From Apodemia mormo (taxonomy: Eukaryota; Arthropoda; Insecta; Lepidoptera; Riodinidae), in the NCBI GenBank assembly GCA_036924255.1, contig JAUPFN010000018.1:10001-74000 (forward strand): 64,000 nucleotides of DNA. The letters run 5' to 3'. Each line of letters begins with the position of its first letter. Positions within the stretch are counted from its first letter, which is position 1. The position numbers and the translations under genes were made by a program. This document shows positions 60,314-64,000 of this stretch, piece after piece. Under the pieces are notes generated by a model, which saw only the letters and a list, made by a program, of their open reading frames with translations, made no database searches and was not told the origin of the DNA.

Positions 60314-63150
60314 TTCTCGCAGGAGAAATGCACTTACGCACTACCGGGCCACTCGACGCGGCCCGAGTGTGGGACTCGCCTAAAATCGGCTCTACCCACT
60401 AAAACTCCTGCGTCCGCTCCTCTGTGCCATATGGTGGTGGGGGGGTGGGGCGCTTTCGCATTCTTCCACCGCCCTACCGGCACCTGCCAGCCTTGCCGGC
60501 ATTCTTCCCAGCTGGACATATCCCAGCATTCGTCTCAAAAAGGCGCGCGGTTGCGGAAGGACCACGCGCTTCTCCATGGGGCCTTTGGGTGGAGCCCGGC
60601 CCCCGTCACTTTACCGGGAGTCATTGAGAGAGACCCCTAGCCGAGCGACTTGGTTCTCCTGGAGGAAGCGGTCACTGCATCGCTTCCTCCGTCGCCACCC
60701 CAGGTGTGGTTGGGGAGGCCTCTACTCTTCTTCTTCTTTTGGCTTTGGGCAGGGTCCCCTTACAGGAGGGAGACCCAACCCTGTGGCCCGCAGAAAGACC
60801 GGCCGCTGTGCACACGGAGCAGCAAGGGTCGCCGGAACAATCGGCGGCCTTGTGCCCCTTTTGACCGCAGCGATAGCACTCATCACTGCGGTCAACCTCC
60901 GACGTACATTGCACTCCCGTGTGCCCTACAATGAGGCACCGGTAACAGCGCAGGCGCTTTGTTGGCAGCACCCGCACTTGCGCCGAAACCCACCCTACTA
61001 GGAGTTTAGAATTCTCCACCTTCTTTGCTGCTGCCACCGGGCAGCGGACTAATATCGTGCCGCTGCCCGATTGGGAAAATCGCATCGGCCCCGCCTTTAT
61101 AGCGTTTACAGGGCAGCCCCCACGTTGAGCCACGGCGTCCACCACCTCTTCCACGGTGACAGAATCGTCAAGCCCAGAAATACGCATCTCTGCATATTTC
61201 TCGGGCCTGGCAATTCTGACGGTGTCCGCCGGCAGGACCTCCCTCAGCTTAGCGGCCAGTTGGTCGGCCTTCTCAGCACTTGCGGCCCCCGGCACCTCAA
61301 GAATTCGGGCGCCAGTTGCCCCCTTCCTCATTTTCACACCCGGAATGCCCAGTTCGGCGAGTGAGATTTTGTCTCTCGCACGAACCAGGACGGCTGCATA
61401 GGATTCACCCTTGTCGGCCGCTCCCGGCTGCAGCGTCAACACGACAGCCGCTGACCGGGGCGGGCGCAGCCGTGGCTTCACCTTTCCCTTTCTTTTCCCC
61501 TTCTTCGGATCCTGCACCTTCAGGGAAATTGGGGCGTCCTCCTTTGTCTCCTTTTGTTGGAGCTTCTTCTTTTTCGGTTTCTTCTTTTCTACCCGGGTCC
61601 ACTCTTCCTCATCTGGGGCCCGAGTAGAAGTTGAAGGCGCCGGAGCAATCACCGGGGCCACTTCGAGCTGGGCACTTTGGCCCTTGCCCTTGCCCTTCCC
61701 TTTTGCGGGTTTGGGCTTTTGCGGCCCCGCGACGACGTCAGCGACAGTTCGTCCGGGAGCGATCTCTGGGACCAGGTTGGCCACAGGTACCGCCTCAGTC
61801 TCCTTCATATTATCTCCTCTAAGTGAGGGCCTCATACGTCGTTCCGGTAATAGCCGGTCAGCAACTGAGGCCATCTTGGCATCCATCATGTTGCCTACCT
61901 GCAACATGATGCGCCCCAACATGGCCTCCTCGCGTTCTTCAGCGGATCTACTTTCTGCCGGCTCCGCCCTTCGCCTGCCCAGATCGGCACGGATTTGCGC
62001 CAGCTCCGCACGCATCTCTTTTATCTCCCTTTCTTGTCGGCGGTTAGCAGTACGGAGCAGCTCCACCTCCTCAGTTTCCGTTCGTTCTTTTAGGGCTGCT
62101 ACCGCGTCCTGGATGGCCCACGCCGCCTGTTTCAGCGAACGGACCATCGTGCCCTTTAAGTTTGTGGACTTCTGCGCAACGCTCATAATAAGGTCTACCC
62201 CCTTCTGGGCGTGCGCAGCCAGATCTTCGGTAGAGTGAATCTCCCCTCTTTTGTGTGTCTCCAGGGCTTTGGCCAGGCTCAAAACTTGTTCCTCAGCCAG
62301 TAGCCCCAGTTCCTCCTTTTTGGCCATATTGAGGGCCTCTTTGGCCTTGCGTAGGCCAACGTAGGCGCCAGTTGTTGGCGGGCGCCCTCGTGTTCGTTTC
62401 GCCGGTGCCTCCTCTCCAGCCGTGTCGTCAGAGTCCATCCCGGACTCACTGTCACCCGGAACGGACCTCTTCCGCCACGGCCGGCTACTTCTCGTCCTTG
62501 ATGAGACAGATTCGACCGTCAGCATAGTGCCAGTTGAACTGTCTGTTTCGAATTCGTCGTCGCCTGGTTCATTTATAAAGACTCGCCCTGAGGCGCACGC
62601 CTTTACCTCCTTCTCAACACATCTAATATCACGTGCTAGCTCGGTGTCCGGTTTGGATAAGCAATGGTCATCGGTGGACACCCACCCCACCAGGAGCCTG
62701 GAGCTTGCCACCTTTTTAGCGGCGGCCACCGGGCAGCGGATGAAAATCGTGCCGCTACCCGATGGGGCAAAACGCACCTGCCCCGCCTTGATTGAGTCGG
62801 CAGGGCAGCCTCCGCATTTGGCCACGGCCTCTAACACCTCCGCTGTTGTGACAGATTCGTCAAGCCCCGAGATGCGCATTTCCGCGCACTTCTCGGGCCT
62901 GGCAATCTTGACACTTTCAGCTGGCAGCACCTCCCGCAGCTTTTGTGCGAGTTGGTCCGCCTTCGCAGAACTCGCAGCCCCCGGCACCTCTAAGATACGG
63001 GCGCCAGTGGCGGCTCTTCTGACTTTCAGCCCCGGGATGCCTAGCTCAGCGATGGACACTTTCTCTTTCGCTTGAGCTAGGACAGTTGCATAGCTCGCGC
63101 CGTTTTCAGTCGCTCCGGGCTGCAGCGTCAAGACGACGGCCGCAGACCGG
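60274..63150 (-). mobile_element. E18: chimeric element, gag-only body with autonomous ORF1 segment at 5' end
   Basis: Poly(A) 39 nt (60274-60312), 3' UTR 60313-60671, gag-only ORF1 to about 62676, then a 474-base segment (62677-63150) colinear with E16 55187-55660, then AACC and the poly(T) of E19. The gag-only head and 5' UTR are missing. Best explained by the RT jumping from a gag-only RNA to an autonomous RNA and then stopping. A tandem insertion is excluded because no poly(A) or telomeric repeat lies at the join. Confidence 0.92.
60672..63150 (-). pseudogene. Chimeric ORF1 of E18, no native start (about 826 codons in frame)
   Basis: A single open frame joins, N to C: RRM-like core of an autonomous ORF1 (SAAVVLTLQPGATENGAS ... 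LLVGWVS, 62677-63150), then gag-only ORF1 from the acidic head (TDDHCLSKPDTELARD) through AT-hook-like KRTRGRPP, helices, Lys-rich linker, a second RRM-like core, two CCHC knuckles and third cluster, ending EEAMQ. The join at about 62676 preserves frame. The frame also continues through E19 poly(A) (a Lys run), which I do not count. In the second core the usual Cys of PEKCAEM is Tyr. No promoter or leader, so expression is unlikely. Confidence 0.87.
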
Positions 63151-63152
63151 AA

Positions 63153-63154
<2 letters not shown>
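63151..63154 (-). repeat. Residual telomeric unit, 4 nt (AACC)
   Basis: Minimal spacer between E18 and the E19 poly(A); fits AACC(TAACC)n with n=0. Confidence 0.85.
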
Positions 63155-63187
<33 letters not shown>

Positions 63188-64000
63188 TTCTCGCAGGGGA
63201 AATGCTCTTACGCACTTCCGGGCCGTGTGGACTGGCCCGAGTGTGGGACTCGTCGGACGGAACCGACCACTACCCACTAAAACCCCTGCGCCACCCCACT
63301 GTGCTGTGGTGGCGGGGAGGTGGGGACGCTTGCGCATTCTCCCACCTGCCCGCCAGCACCTGCCGGCCTTGCCGGCATTCTTCGGGGCCGGGGCCGTTAT
63401 GGCCCCAGCGGACGGCTAGAAAGCGCGCGACTCCACGACGCCGCGCGCACCTCCTCGAGGCCTTTTGGGGCAGAGCCCCGGCCTCGATCACGGGGGACGG
63501 AGCAGGGCCTGGTAGGCCCGCCGCCGAACCCCCGTGCGTCTCCGGCGGATCGGGTCAGGGTTAGCCGCAGCCTCCCTTTCCCTCTCCGCCGTCTCCTTCT
63601 GCGACATCACGTCCTCGCAGAAGGAGAGGACGGCCGTCCACGACTCTTCGCTCTCGACCATTGCTTTTACAACGGTCGGGAGCGAGAGATCCACCCCGAT
63701 GGCATCGCGCAGGACACTACGCTGCACTGCCCACGAAGGGCACCCCTCGAGGGTGTGCTGCGCCGTGTCCTCGCTGCCCGCACAATGGTGGCAATCGGTC
63801 GTCGGCTCACGCTGGGCGATTCGACACAGGTACTTTCCAAAGCATCCATGCCCGGAAAGCACCTGTGTGAGCCGGAACGTGAGCCGTCCGTGCCGCCTGT
63901 CCAGCCAGTTTTGGAGAACCGGCCGGACAGCCTCGACAGTCCGTCGGCCGGCCGTTGGATTGGCCAGCCGCTCCGCCCATCTACGGACGGTGGACCGTCG
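63155..64000 (-). mobile_element. E19: autonomous SART-like element, 3' end only (continues beyond window)
   Basis: Poly(A) 32 nt (63155-63186), 3' UTR 63187-63487 of the E15/E16 type, and the C-terminal part of ORF2. Nearly identical to E12, E15 and E16 over the 800 bases seen. Confidence 0.93.
63488..64000 (-). CDS. ORF2 C-terminal 170 codons of E19 (runs off the window)
   Basis: Same frame and end as E15 ORF2: contains the SGHGCFGKYLC motif, zinc finger CHHC-x8-H-x4-C and the basic tail ending RRRAYQALLRPP. The 513 bases to the window edge are a whole number of codons in this frame. The endonuclease and RT domains lie outside. Confidence 0.9.
   Translation of the reverse strand, partial: RRSTVRRWAERLANPTAGRRTVEAVRPVLQNWLDRRHGRLTFRLTQVLSGHGCFGKYLCRIAQREPTTDCHHCAGSEDTAQHTLEGCPSWAVQRSVLRDAIGVDLSLPTVVKAMVESEESWTAVLSFCEDVMSQKETAEREREAAANPDPIRRRRTGVRRRAYQALLRPP

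Noticed and set aside
60672..63150. E18 as two elements inserted in tandem
   Set aside because: No poly(A), UTR or telomeric repeat lies at 62676, and the reading frame passes through unbroken.
63151..63215. ORF of E18 extending through E19 poly(A) to an ATG-less start near 63215 with a Lys run
   Set aside because: The extension crosses an element boundary, a telomeric AACC and a poly(A) tract; the Lys run is translated poly(A), not protein.
1..64000. Assignment to TRAS instead of SART
   Set aside because: The sense strand ends in poly(A)-GGTTAGG (TRAS is in the opposite orientation) and the ORFs join by TAATG as in SART1. Protein motifs alone would not settle it.
1..64000. Whole array as an assembly artefact of collapsed or chained repeats
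   Set aside because: Copies differ in coding sequence, poly(A) length, spacer length and junction type, and the phase rule holds throughout. Individual joins (E4, E8, E12, E18) still deserve read-level confirmation.

Overview
The window is an insect-type telomere: short tracts of (CCTAA)n, i.e. TTAGG repeats on the minus strand, interrupted by 19 head-to-tail non-LTR retrotransposons. All 19 are coded on the minus strand. Only about 820 bases are telomeric repeat; apart from one 87-base snRNA copy, essentially everything else is retrotransposon. The elements match the SART family (R1 clade): their sense strand carries TTAGG, a poly(A) tail runs into GGTTAGG, ORF1 is a Gag-like zinc-knuckle protein, ORF2 is endonuclease plus reverse transcriptase, and ORF1/ORF2 are joined by TAATG, the stop-start known from silkworm SART1. 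The host is an arthropod, most likely an insect with TTAGG telomeres (Lepidoptera and Hymenoptera both fit). If the G-strand runs to the chromosome end as usual, the terminus lies toward position 1 and element 3' ends point distally.

Two classes are interleaved. Autonomous elements (ORF1+ORF2, about 6 kb) are E1 (1-4021, cut by the window), E3 (6942-12959, a divergent subfamily), E12 (35423-40881, internal deletion in ORF1), E15 (45218-51277), E16 (51337-57417) and E19 (63155-64000, cut by the window). Gag-only elements (about 2.8 kb, no ORF2) are E2, E4, E5, E6, E7, E8, E9, E10, E11, E13, E14, E17 and E18. Ten of these 13 keep an uninterrupted ORF1 of 694-751 codons, while the rest are truncated or chimeric. 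They share the extreme 5' tip and a structured 3' UTR with the autonomous elements, which suggests that they are copied in trans by the autonomous RT. The arrangement recalls HeT-A (Gag only) and TAHRE (Gag+RT) in Drosophila, but here it sits inside telomerase-type repeats.

Every spacer but one has the form AACC(TAACC)n, so insertions are phase-locked at one site in the repeat. Several copies record reverse-transcriptase template switching: E4 carries a full U6atac snRNA fused to its 5' end, E18 is a gag-only/autonomous ORF1 chimera, E8 and E12 have internal deletions between 5' UTR and ORF1, and many gag-only ORF1 genes are mosaics of each other.

No single-copy host gene, tRNA, rRNA or CRISPR array was seen. 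Element names E1-E19 are mine, numbered left to right; 'sense' means the minus strand.
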